NCBI RefSeq assembly: GCF_019279795.1
Contig: NC_056743.1
Span: 928,352,694-928,416,693, forward strand
Origin: Protopterus annectens
Lineage: Eukaryota; Chordata; Ceratodontiformes; Protopteridae
Direction of reading: 5' to 3'
Length of the DNA: 64,000 nt
Made by a program: the position numbers and the translations under genes. The first letter of the stretch is position 1; each line of letters starts with the position of its first letter. Shown in pieces: positions 20,571 through 30,852 of this stretch. The notes beneath the pieces were generated by a model, which saw only the letters and a list, made by a program, of their open reading frames with translations, was not told where the DNA came from and ran no database searches.

Positions 20571-22434
20571 TGCTGGGACAACAGAAGAGGGACTAGAGGT
20601 AGGATCCATGGTGGGGAGTGTGTCAGGCTCTTTAGGAGAGGATACTAGTGTTGTTATGGCCAGTCTGGAGCAATGAGAATCATTTGTGGCCTCTCTGCTC
20701 TGGCTTTTAATAGAACTTTGGTCAGTAGAGGAAGAGGTGGGAAGACATAGACTGTCAATGTTGTCCAATTGAAAGAGTGCGTCCACTTTCCAGGCCTGTG
20801 GATGATAGGTCCTTGAACAAAATTTTTCCAACTGGTAATTTCTGTGGGTAGCAAATAGATCTATGTCTGGCTGTCCCCATGCCCGAGTTATTTTTGAGAA
20901 AACTTGAGGATGCAACTTCCATTTGTGTGGGTCTGTCATATTTCTGCTTAAGTTGTCCGCCAGTGTGTTTTCCTTCCCTGGCAGGAATTGTGCCTGTAGT
21001 TGAATTTTCCAGTGCTGTGTTCCACAGGTTCATGGCTTGCCTGCACAGGGGGTATGAATGAGTTCCCCCCTGTTTGTTTATGTACCACATGACTGTGGTG
21101 TTGTCTGTCCTTATCAATAGCTGGCCTGGATGCAGTAGGTCTTTGAAGGTCATAAGAGCATTTTGCACGGCTAGCATCTCCTTTTGGTTGATGTGTAGGT
21201 GCTTCTCTTTTTGGGACCATTTTCCCTGAATGCACTGATCTGCCATGTGTGCTCCCCAGGCGTAGTCTGAGGCGTCCGTTGTGATGATTTGAGTTGCTTG
21301 AGGTACACAGAAAGGGAGACCTGTGTTTCTTTGGCATGCTTGAGCCTACCACAAAAATTCCTTTTGAAGGCATGGAATGAGTGAGCTGTGGCTGCGTTGA
21401 GGCCATAAGTTTTTTTAGGTACCATTGTAGTTTCTTCATATGCAGCTTTGCACATGGTATTAGTAGGATGCAAGATGCTATGAATCCCAGAGCCTGCAGG
21501 ACTTTCCTTGCACAGTTAGTCTGGTGAAAGTTGCCATTTTGTTGAAGTATTGAGACAGTTGCCCTTGTTTGTCTGGCGTGAGATAGGCCATCTGGGTGGT
21601 TGTATTTAAGCTGGCACCCAGGAAAATTATCTGTTGAGAAGGTATTAGTTTTGATTTCTTTTTGCTCACTGTGTATCCCAGGAAGTTTAACAGTTTTATT
21701 ACAAACACCAGATGCTGCAGTAAAATGTCCTTGCTGTCCGCTTGGATCAGGCAGTCCAGATATGGGTAGATTTGTATTCCTTGTTGTCTGCAGAAGGCAA
21801 TTACTGACGCCAGGCATTTCGTAAACACTCTGGGCGCAGTAGATAAGCCAAAGGGCAATGCAGAGAATTGGTAATGGGTTGAACCTGCAAGAAATCTGAG
21901 GTATCTTCTGAAATCTTGTCTGATAGGGACATGCAGGCATGCCTCCTTGAGGTCCAATGTTACCAGCCAAGACTCCTTGCCCAGCATGGGAAGAAGCTGC
22001 TGTAATGTGAGCATCTTGAATTTTGGCACATGTAGATATGTGTTTAGGATGGATAGGTCTAAGATGGGTCTCCAATCTTTGTCTTTCCTTGGTACCAGGA
22101 ATAGTCTGGAATAAAAACCTTGACCTTGTTCTTTTGCAGGTACCTCTTGAATCGCTTTCATATCCATGAGAGCGGAAATTTGTCTTTGTGCCTCTGCCCT
22201 TTGATTTTGTGGCAGGTTTGGCAAGCCTCTCATTTTTGGAAGGGTGTGAAAGTGGAACCTGTAGCCTCTGTCTATAATGTCCAGAATCCATTTGTCTTTT
22301 ATAACAATGTGCCAGTTTTTTGAAAATAATGCCAGTTTTCCGCCCAAAGGTGCTGCCATTAAAGCTTTGTTTGGCAGGCATAGGGGGAAGTCATTGTGTC
22401 TGTTTTCTAAATGACTGTGATCTATCTTCTCCAC
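20570..22434 (-). pseudogene. D5 reverse transcriptase / RNase H, catalytic Asp codon deleted
   Basis: A 318-codon open run (22434-21478) covers gag-RT linkage and RT: APLGGKLALF, FYSRLFLVPRKDKDWRPILDLS, LTLQQLLPMLGKESW, LPFGLSTAPRVFTKCL. The YLDD box reads YLD followed directly by C (21754-21762), a clean loss of one GAC codon. RNase H follows in the same frame (LHINQKEMLAV, IRTDNTTVMWYINKQGGT) until frameshifts near 21010 and 20780; the methyltransferase-like segment is at 20654-20854. Confidence 0.88.
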
Positions 22435-24000
22435 CTCTTGGGGTTGGTGCTTCCCACTGTCTAGCTCTGTAAGATCCTTGAGGTTGTCCTCTACCCCTTG
22501 GGCGTCTGTATCTGCTCCTTTGAGGTCTGTCCGTGGCTGGAAAGGACCAATTATTTGAAGGCCAGTTTCTGCTGAAGCGTGGAGGTTGTACCTGCAAGAA
22601 ATCTTTCACTGTTTGCATAGATTTCGCTTTTTCCTCCATTTTCTTTAGTACCTCCTCAGCTTTAACACCAAACAATACATCTTTTTGAAGTGGTGCATCT
22701 AATAACTTTGCTTTGACATGATCTGGTAAGGTTTGCTCTTTGAGCCAAGCATGTCTACGTATAACAGATCCCGTGACAGCAGCTCTACATGAGGCCTCGC
22801 CTCTAAAGCATCAAAAACCACACTGCAAGGTATGTTTACCCACTTGCTCTGCTCCATGCAACAAATCCTGCAACTCTTTCAAATCTGGTTGTTCTGTTTG
22901 TGTCATTTTGCTTTTCAGCTGAGATAACAAAAACTGTTGGTACTTTAACATATGAAATTGACAGTTTAATGCCCTCATGGTTAAAGTGGCAGATGTATAC
23001 ACCTTTTTCCCCCACCTTTCTAATGCTCTGGAATCTCTCTCTGAAGGTAAAGGGTTATCAGCAGTAGAGGCCTTTATTCTCTTGGGACCCTGTGAAATTG
23101 TTTCTGGGTCTACAGTATGGCTTTTATAAAGGAACTGGTGAGAATCAGGAACCCGGTAATACCTGTCTGGTTTAACAGGGGCTGGAGGTAAAGAATCTGG
23201 ATTAAGGCTGGCTTCTGCGTACACATCATCCAAAATATCTAAAACAGGAGGGATAGCCAAGGGCCTATGCTGGGGGAGCAGTAGAAATTCCCAGAGTCTT
23301 TTCTTGGAATCTGAGTAATCTTGGCTTTCCCAGTGGAATTGTTCCCTCAATGTATGCAGGGTTTCCCCAAAAGAGTAGTCCTCGGGGGGGGGGGGGGACA
23401 GAGGGAATAGACTCCTCAGCATCAGAGTCTTCGAAAGGGGAATAGGCAAAATCCTGGTCCTCAGAATGGTCTGAGGTAATAGAAGCCTGGTCTGAGGAAG
23501 GGTAGTCTTCCTCCAATCTGGGTCTTTTGTCAGAGGGGGGTTGAGAACCCCTGATGAGAGTTATCAAATCCTCAGCCATTTTAAGCATCTGCTTTTTAGG
23601 CATGGGGCTTTGAGAGGAGGTCTGGGGACCCTGTTTTTTAGTTTTCATGGCAGCTTTAGATTTAGTGAAGGATTTAATAGAGAAGGTGGAAGGCCTGAAG
23701 ACGCCTTCAGAAATGGCAGGCCTGACTAAATTTTCAGTTTCCCCGCCAGGAATGGCGTCGGTATCTGCAGTGGGAATGGAGACCGAGGAGCTTGCAACCT
23801 CGGGTACTGAAGTCACCGGTAAAATAGTTTCATCGGTAGTCAGGGGCTGCGTAGGCGCCTCACTGAGAACCGGAGAACCGGTAGTCGGCCTAAGCGTGGT
23901 CTCAGTACTCGGTGCAGACCTCGGATGTCGGTCCTTGTCTTTGCGTCTTTTGCTTAAAACTGTAAAACTGGTGTCGGAGTATCCGACGACAAGATATAAT
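22391..24000 (-). pseudogene. D5 gag, main part (3' of the D6 insertion)
   Basis: Collinear with D3 gag: Ser-rich linker, FSFGETL-type HFHWESQDYSDSKKRLWEF block, RALERWGKKVYTSATLTMRALNCQFHMLKYQ, VEEVLKKMEEKAKSMQTVKDFLQVQPP, and an Arg-rich tail. Frames change at about 23390, at a run of 14 G on the plus strand (23384-23397), and near 22700-22810. The 5' part lies beyond D6. Confidence 0.85.
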
Positions 24001-24044
24001 TAGAAGTTATGTACCTACCATAACGTTCCATGTTAGTTGTCTTC

Positions 24045-24187
24045 TCTCGCCTTCTTTCTTGCTGGATGGGTTCGGAGCTGATCCTAGGCTCCGACTCGGC
24101 ACTTGCTAAGCTCGAGAGTCACTTTTACCAGCTCGAGGCAGCCCCATATCCCATGATGCAAGGCGGTATATACCCAGATCTTGTTTG
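24045..24187 (-). repeat. D6 3'-side inverted terminal repeat
   Basis: Inverted counterpart of 30191-30333 with only about five visible mismatches. It includes a ggcggtatataccc TATA-like sequence, the ctcgag sites and the tcggctccga-type palindrome. Confidence 0.92.
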
Positions 24188-24363
24188 GTACTTATAGGGA
24201 AAAACACCTAGCACAAAAAACTTTCCACTAAGGAAAGAAGAGCAATTAGCCTAAACAAAAAAGGGCTATGATGGGAACCCAGATAACTAACTGGCGCCCA
24301 AAGAAGCAATCTTTCTGAAGGGAGATCAAAGTCTGTCCAGGCAAGGGGGCAGGAGGGAGGGTC

Positions 24364-24466
24364 GCAAGAAAGAAGGCGAGAGAAGACAACTAACATGGAA
24401 CGTTATGGTAGGTACATAACTTCTAAATGTTAAGTTGTCAATCTCGCCTTCATTCTTGCTGGATGG
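24364..24466 (-). repeat. D6 internal complementary region
   Basis: 24364-24423 complements the left terminus (24001-24060) and 24424-24466 complements the right terminus (about 30309-30351). Confidence 0.92.
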
Positions 24467-24499
24467 GGCCGCGTCCCTAGCACCTCTATCCTGGGTGGC

Positions 24500-25525
24500 T
24501 CAATGGAACAGACTCTTGAGAACCATAGAACCAAAACTGGCTCTATCCCTGGAGGCCAAATCCAATTTGTAATGAGAAACAAAGGTATGAGGAGTGGCCC
24601 AAGTGGCTGCTGCACAAATAGTATCTAAGGGAAGTCTAGCTTGAAAAGCTGTGGAAGTGGCTAAGCTTCTGGTGGAATGTGCCTTTGGTTTTGAGCACAG
24701 CTGTTTGCCCCTAAGTTGATAGATTTCGGAAATGGTGGAAGAAAGCCATCTAGACAAGGTCACTTTGGAAAAAGGAAGGCCTTTCTTATTTTCAGCATAA
24801 GAAAGAAAGAGCTGATCAGACTTTCTGAATTGTTTTGTTCTGTCCAAATAATATCTAAGTTGGCGGTGAACATCAAGATAATGTAATTTTTGTTCCGATC
24901 TGTTGGAGTAACTGGGGAAAAATACAGGGAGATCAATAGATTGGTTTAAATTTGTTTTTGAAGCAACCTTGGGCAAAAAGGAAGGATTAGTTCTCAAGGA
25001 TACTCTGTCCTTGTGGAAGACCAAATATGGGGGACGAACAGAGAGGGCATGCAGTTCTGACACTCTCCTAGCCGAGGTAATAGCGACAAGGAAGAGTGTC
25101 TTCCATGAAAGAAACTTTAGTGAACATGAAACAGCTGGCTCGAAGGGAGGAAGAATTAAGGATGTCAGCACTAGATTTAGGTCCCATTGAGGAGGAGGAC
25201 TCCTGACAGGAGGATTAAGGAGAAAAACTCCTGTTAGAAAAGCTTTACAAAGCCTGTGGGACATAATGTTGTGATCTGCAAATCCGACATGAAAGTTCGA
25301 GATCGCAGCTAACTGAACTTTGACAGTGGAAGATGAAGAACCCGAGTGAAAGATTTCCGCTAAAAAATCCAAAACTGCATGAACAGGGGCAGTAAAGGGA
25401 TCTATATTCCTTGATTTTGCCCAAAAGGAGAAACATTTCCACTTGCTAGTGTAAATCCTCCTAGTAGAGGATTTAAGGGAAGCCACTATGATATCCCTAC
25501 CAGGGTTAGAGATCATAGGAAGCCT
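24500..25525 (-). CDS. D6 tyrosine recombinase, intact
   Basis: About 340 residues from a Met near 25515 (the frame itself stays open to 27124). The N-terminal core-binding block is SSTRRIYTSKWKCFSFWAKSR. Catalytic blocks are TSARRVSELHAL (Arg I), DVHRQLRYYLDRTKQFRKSDQLFLSY, KAHSTRSLATSTAF (His and Arg II) and TPHTFVSHYKLD (presumed Tyr), then 24 more residues to the stop. No stop or frameshift is visible, making this the only full-length recombinase in the window. It would integrate the circular DIRS DNA. The true start is uncertain because the frame overlaps RNase H. Confidence 0.9.
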   Translation of the reverse strand, partial: RLPMISNPGRDIIVASLKSSTRRIYTSKWKCFSFWAKSRNIDPFTAPVHAVLDFLAEIFHSGSSSSTVKVQLAAISNFHVGFADHNIMSHRLCKAFLTGVFLLNPPVRSPPPQWDLNLVLTSLILPPFEPAVSCSLKFLSWKTLFLVAITSARRVSELHALSVRPPYLVFHKDRVSLRTNPSFLPKVASKTNLNQSIDLPVFFPSYSNRSEQKLHYLDVHRQLRYYLDRTKQFRKSDQLFLSYAENKKGLPFSKVTLSRWLSSTISEIYQLRGKQLCSKPKAHSTRSLATSTAFQARLPLDTICAAATWATPHTFVSHYKLDLASRDRASFGSMVLKSLFH

Positions 25526-25527
25526 GG

Positions 25528-27561
25528 CTAAGGAAGGAAGTGGAGCAACCAAGCTGTGAGGTTGAGAGAAGGAATGGACCGATGCAGCTGACCCGATTGG
25601 TGGATCAGAAGATCTGGCACTGGGTCCAGATGCCACGGCTGCGCCAAGAGGTGACGATGGAGGAACGGAAACCAAATTTGTTGAGGCCAATACGGGGCAA
25701 TGAGAATCATTTTGGCTCTCAAAACAGTAGCTTTCTGGAGTACCTGTGGTATCAGAGGAAAGGGAGGAAAGGCATAAAGAAGTCCCTGGGGCCAATCTTG
25801 GGTAAGTGCGTCTCTGGGGGGATGGCCTGGAAGTGGGAAGAGAGAGAAGAAGTCTGGGCATTTGCTGTTTTGGGGAGTAGCAAAAAGATTGCAACATGGG
25901 CGGCCCCATTCTTGAAAAATCTCCTCCACTATAGATTGTTTGAGAGACCACTCGTGAGGCATGAGAATAGCTCTGCTCAATCTGTCCGCTAAAATGTTGG
26001 TTTTCCCAGGGATATGCGTTGCTACCAGAAATCGATGAGAGGAGATCGCCCATTGCCAAAGTCTGAGAGCTTCTCAACACAAGGGGTAGGACTTGGTTCT
26101 GCCCTGCTTGTTGATATACCACACTACGGACATATTGTCCGTGTGAACTGCAATTGTTCCCAAGGGAAGAAAGTCGTTGAGGGCTTGCAACGTTAAAAGC
26201 ACTGCTCTCATCTCTAGGACATTTATGTGCAGGGGGTATTTGAATGGTTGCCACATCCCATGAATCATCCTGCCCTGATAATGACCCCCCCACCCGATCA
26301 GGGAGGCGTCCATAGTGACTGTGGCTACCAGGGCTGGGGAAACAAAGGGTCTGCCCTGATGAACCTGGGGAGAAGAAATCCACTAGGATAGATGGTTTTT
26401 GCAAGTTTGTGTCACCAGAATTTGGTGACGCATGGGGAGTTGTTGGTAGGACCATTGGGTGAACAACATCCATTGAAGGAGATGCATGTAAAAGCGGGCC
26501 AAAGGAAGAAGAGTAATGGCAGCTGCCATGAGGCCCAATACTTTTAGGACCAGTCTGGCTTGCACCTTTTTGCTGGCAAGGATGATCCGCACATGGTTTT
26601 GGATATCTAAGATTCTGTGGCTTGTGAGGTTTGCTGACATCCGGACAGTGTCTAAATTTGCGCCTATAAAAGTAATAGATTGGCAGGGCAATAAGGAGGA
26701 TTTTTCGTAATTGATAGAAATTCCTAAGTGAGTGCAGAGATTTAGGGTGTAATCTCTGGCTTGGAGAAGTTGATGCCTGGTGGTGGCTGAGAGGAGCTAG
26801 TCGTCGAGATACGGAAACACCTGGAATCCTTGACGTCTCAGGTGAGCCGTGACCACTGCCATACACTTGGTAAACACTCTGGGGGCTGTAGTGAGACCAA
26901 AGGGCAGGGCTCTGAATTGGAAATGACTGGACCCCAGCCGAAAGCGGAGAAACCTTCTGGAGCGTCTGTGGATTTTTATGTGGTAGTACGCATCCTGAAG
27001 GTCTATTGAGCACATCCAGTTGTCTTTGCCCAGAAAGGGCAAAATCGATTGAAGTGTGACCATCCGAAATCTTGTCTTTTTCACAGACTTGTTGAGCCTG
27101 CTGATGTCCAATATTGGTCTCCAATCTCCCGTCTTTTTGGGAACCAAAAAGAACCTTGAGTAGATTCCGGGCTCTGAATGGTCTGTTGTAACTGGCTGAA
27201 AGGCCCTATTGTGTAGAAGCTTTGATACTTCTAATTTTGCGATTTCCCTTGGAGCGGGTGGAACATCTGGAAGGGAATTTTTGTGAGTGAAGGGAGTTTC
27301 CTCGAAAGGAATCTTGTAACCCTCGGATATGATCGACTGTACCCATTTGTCTTGTGAGAGGGAACGCCAGGCTTCTGGGTACAGCGATAATCTTCCCCCA
27401 ACTGCCTCCAAGGATGGACAGTTGGGCAACACCTCAGGGATGCTGGAAGGGCTTGTCAGAGAGAGGCTCTCTTCTTCCCTGGTTTTATGGACCCTCTCTG
27501 CCTCTAGGGCGGCGTCTGTTATTATTATTATCCCCTCTGCCTCTAGGGGTAAACTGACCAC
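25528..27561 (-). pseudogene. D6 reverse transcriptase / RNase H, three in-frame stops
   Basis: One frame runs from 27561 to 25528. RT blocks: PSLEAVGGRLSLY, GIYSRFFLVPKKTGDWRPILD, GKDNWMCSIDLQDAYYHIKI, LPFGLTTAPRVFTKC and YLDD (26800-26811). A TAG follows YLDD at once (26797-26799) where other copies have Trp. A second TAG at 26383 also sits at a Trp position and a TGA at 26074 follows KSYPLC. RNase H (TMDASLIGWGG, HINVLEMRAVLLTLQ, HTDNMSVVWYINKQG) and the methyltransferase-like segment (25528-25980) are otherwise well kept. It overlaps the gag end by about 77 bp. Confidence 0.9.
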
Positions 27562-29862
27562 GTGTATCCGGCGTGACTCCCTGAGATTTACGGAACCACA
27601 TCTTTCCGCCCTTCTGTCCTTTAGGATAAGGCCTAGAAGGGGTGGAAAAACGGACCCCTACGGCAGAGAGAGTCTTGCCATCTTGCTCACACCTGGTCAA
27701 CGTATCCTTCACCTGAGGACCAAACAATGTTGATCCATCGAAGGGAGAGTTTGTGAAGGACGCCTTAAAGGGATCTGCAAAATTACAGAGCCGCATCCAG
27801 GACTGACGTCTAAGAGCCACTCCTGTCCCTGCAGCTCTACTCGCTCCATCTGCTGCATACGAAATCAGCCGCATGGAGGAGCTGGCTATGGAGTTAAGGA
27901 TTCCTAGCTGAGAAGCAATCTTATCCTGAGCCCCTGGAGCTGTAGGATCCTGTACTACTTCACCTAATTCTTTAAGGATGTCCCTTTGAAGTCTGGTGAA
28001 GTGACATAAGTAATTCAGCGAACGCATAGCAAAGGTCGCTGAGGAAAACATCCGCTTACCATACCTGTCCATGGTCCTAGAATCTTTGTTAGGAGGATGG
28101 ACTGGTACGGAAGGATCTGCAAGTTCCTTCTTAGTGGCGGCCGCCATCACCATGGCATCAACAGGGACACCTTTTGTAAGGAATTGCTTTTCGGAAGGAG
28201 CTGTAATAAATTTAGGCGGCCTCCTAGGAACTGGTTCTACGGAATCAGGAGATGCCCACGCCTTCCGAGCTATTACCTCCATGAGGGGGTCAAAAGGCGG
28301 AGACACCCAGGAGGTGGAGGGTCGAGATCCGAACGCCTCTAGGTATACCGACTCATCCTCGGAGGGATTTATGGAGGGCCAGTTTCCCCTCTGTTTTAGG
28401 AGTTCTAGGATGTCTGAAAAAGAGACATCCTCAGAGGGGGATCTTGGGGACCCCTCCGACTCATCTAAGTTGGTATCTGAAGTTGTAGACTCAGGGGAGT
28501 CTAGGTGCTTCCTCTTACAGGTCCTCTTATGCGGAGGATCTCCTGAAGGATCAGGAGAATCCTCAGAAGAGGGGGTTCTTCCCAGTGGGGAAACCTGAGG
28601 CGGTGGATCTCTCGGTCTGGGAGCAAGAGAGTGGGAAGAGACATCTACAGGCACCATAGAGGGAGGAGCTAAGGGGATAGACTGCTGACTGAGCCCAGGG
28701 GCCAGCACACTCCTCATCACCTCGAAGGCTCCCCTCCCAGGGAGATCCGAGAGACCCCGCTCAGAAGAAACAGGGGCTCCCGGGTCCACCGACAGGGAAG
28801 GCTCCGAGGCAGATGTCGGGGCCGAGCTCACCAAGGCTGAAGCCCCGAGGGGAAGAGCAGGGTCGGACAAGGGTCCGATGCCACTCACCCCCTCGGAGCA
28901 GACCAGGGAAGCCCGACCACCGGATCCCTCCAACGAAGGTCTCGAGGAGGAGATAAGAGTAGAAGCTGAAGGAGCAGAAAGGGGTGGTATCTGCCCTGCA
29001 GCCGTAGCAGTGACTAATCCCATAGACTCCGGCTCCGAGCTCTGGAGGAGAGTCGAAGGAGGAACTTGAAGAGGGTGTGGACTAGTAGTCGTCTGTTGAG
29101 ACGGACTATGAAGCATTTGGGCTAGTGCCTGTGATTTTAACAATCTGCTTACCACTCTCTCCAAATCGTGGTCTGACAGCCTGGAAGACCTAGATGATCG
29201 GCTCCGATGGCTCCGCTCCGAAAGAAGAGGAGAGGTCGGAGCCGACAGTATCGGTTCCAAAGAGGGAGACCTGGACCTCTTCCTCGAAGGAACCATCGGA
29301 GCCGATGAACCCTCGGCTCCACATGGAGCCGACAACTTTTCGGCTCCGGGTGTAGTCAAGGATGTATCGGCTCCGGCCGGAGCTGATACAGGCAAGGAAA
29401 TAATGGTATCGGAGCCAGTCGGCGCCGATACCGAAGCCTTAGCCACATGGTGGTCGGAGCCGGTACCAATGTGACAATCAAAGTGTCGGCACAGATAGCC
29501 ATCGGTGCCGAAGATTTAGCCAAAATAGGATCGGCTCCAGCCGGAGCCGATCTCGACTCCAAAGGAGTCGGAGCCAAGGCCGACGGCTTAGAAACAGAAG
29601 CCTGGGCCTTGGTGGTCTTAGAGGGCTTGCCCGGAGCCGATTTGGCCGGGGAGCCCTCCGGTTTAAGAAGTCCTCTCAATATTAATTTGTTTCTCCTTTC
29701 CTGCAGGACTCTCTGGCTGAAAGAGTGACAGATAGCACAGGAGTCCTGCAGGTGGAGAGGTCCCAGGCAGTAGATACAAGAAGTGTGATCGTCTGTCAGA
29801 GACATCTTCTGACAGCACGAGTCACACTTCTTGAAGCCTGAGACCCTCTGTTCCTTTGACAT
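27485..29862 (-). pseudogene. gag: D6 gag with one frameshift
   Basis: Start ATG at 29862 (MSKEQRVSGF). The cysteine module C-DS-C, 12 residues, C-IY-C, 9 residues, C-AI-C lies in the first 50 residues. A low-complexity region rich in SAP-GAD repeats follows; the frame shifts near 29440, after which a 653-codon frame continues to 27485. Conserved blocks are FSDILELLKQRGNW, SRTMDRYGKRMFSSATFAMRSLNYL, LRRQSWMRLCNFADPF, FDGSTLFGPQVKDTLTRCEQDGKTL, then an Arg/Asn-rich basic tail. Apart from the one indel it is intact. Confidence 0.88.
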
Positions 29863-30190
29863 AGTGAGTACACACACACCAAGACTCACACAGTCCCAGT
29901 CAGAAATTTAAAATTTTAATTTTAAATTTTAATATAAATTTTAATATAAAGGGGAATATATATAAACCCACACACACACACCCTGACAGGAAGGGATGGG
30001 TAGTGAAAGAAGGCCTGACTAAATAAAGACAAGTAGGGAAAATGGGTAAAATGTCCTAGAGACCCTACAACTACGTACAAATGACAATTATAGTAAAATA
30101 ATTAAGAAAAACTAGGATTGGGGATCTAACAACAGTAAAAAGATTTACTTACCACGAGCTGGCAAAAGGAGTACCTCATCAGCGAAGCGG
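29863..30190 (-). promoter_or_regulatory. D6 5' leader
   Basis: 330 bp between the 5' ITR and gag, with an aaatttt/ttaattt A/T repeat block (29907-29965) and a short CA run. No reading frame. TATA-like sequence lies in the adjoining ITR (tatatacc near 30207). Confidence 0.5.
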
Positions 30191-30333
30191 CAAACGAGAT
30201 CTGGGTATATACCGCCTTGCATCATGGGATATGGGGCTGCCTCGAGCTGGTAAAAGTGACTCTCGAGCTTAGCAAGTGCCGAGTCGGAGCCGAGGATCGG
30301 CTCCGAACCCATCCAGCAAGAATGAAGGCGAGA
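30191..30333 (-). repeat. D6 5'-side inverted terminal repeat
   Basis: Inverted copy of 24045-24187. Contains gtcggagccgaggatcggct, an inverted pair of the TCGGAGCCGA motif that recurs in D6 gag. Confidence 0.92.
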
Positions 30334-30351
30334 TTGACAACTTAACATTTA

Positions 30352-30539
30352 AATTTTTTGCCAAAATAATGAAGGGCGAACTCCGCCTGGCGCTTAATAG
30401 TGTGCTTGTTGAACCTAGCACAAAAACAGCAGGCCGAGACGTCGTGGTCTGGCCCTAAGCAAGGTATACAGAAAGAGTGGAAATCCTTATGCGGTATTTG
30501 CTTCCCGCAAGAAATGCAATTGTTAGCTTTGTCTGACAT
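30352..30539 (-). pseudogene. D5 gag, N-terminal part (5' of the D6 insertion)
   Basis: Begins MSDKANNCISCGKQIPH at 30539 and carries the complete cysteine module (CX2CX12CX2CX9CX2C), matching D3 gag residue by residue. It is cut by D6 at 30352. Confidence 0.9.
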
Positions 30540-30664
30540 CGGTCTGAGGCAAGAAAAGTTTCCCCAATGGGGTACTTAGCTTTAAAAAAGACTTCGGCTG
30601 AAATACTTTCGTAAATCTCAGGAGCTGGCCGACCGGCACTTGCGAACTGCTTCTGCTTCGGGCA

Positions 30665-30840
30665 CCGCGTGGCAAGAAAGACTGGGGAAAATTGCGTCGG
30701 CTGCCTCTTTTATACCCCTGCCGCACTGACGTCAGGGAAGAAGCGACGACAACCGACGCCGAACCTAGACTTTGGAATTCAGCCGACTGAGGACCCACCT
30801 GACGGCAGGATAACCCATCTGTAATGACTGCAGCTGTATG
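30665..30840 (-). repeat. D5 5'-side inverted terminal repeat
   Basis: Inverted counterpart of 19010-19180; the element terminus gatgaacat follows to 30852. Confidence 0.9.
30707..30734 (-). promoter_or_regulatory. D5 promoter: CRE plus TATA box
   Basis: In coding sense (minus strand), TGACGTCA (30727-30734) precedes TATAAAAG (30707-30714) by 12 bp, about 170 bp upstream of the gag ATG at 30539. This is a plausible RNA polymerase II core promoter inside the terminal repeat. Confidence 0.65.
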
Positions 30841-30852
30841 CACGATGAACAT

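Larger units (their letters stand above)
24001..30351 (-). mobile_element. D6: complete family B DIRS nested in D5 gag
   Basis: A 6.35-kb element with ITRs (24045-24187 and 30191-30333) about 96 percent alike by eye, an ICR at 24364-24466 and all coding domains. The ends are fixed by the ICR junction (cataacttct-aaatgttaag). D5 gag continues on both sides (gtcgtcggatactccgac side and ttttggcaaaaaattt side on the minus strand). It is the innermost and probably youngest insertion of the nest. Confidence 0.93.
18961..30852 (-). mobile_element. D5: family A DIRS inserted in D4 gag, itself interrupted by D6
   Basis: The termini (agtacagttttgtacctacc at 18961; gatgaacat ending at 30852) equal those of D3. 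The order is 3' ITR, ICR, YR, RNase H, RT and gag to 24000; after D6 the gag start and 5' ITR follow at 30352-30852. Net length without D6 is about 5.5 kb, matching D3. No target duplication is seen. Confidence 0.9.

Noticed and set aside
20948-22381. 477-codon open frame as a separate gene
   Set aside because: It lies under the D5 reverse transcriptase in the +2 register. It is discussed as a possible overlap but not called as a gene.
28071-28598. 175-codon open frame on the plus strand
   Set aside because: It is antisense to the well-supported D6 gag; its composition follows from the Ser/Pro-rich gag codons.
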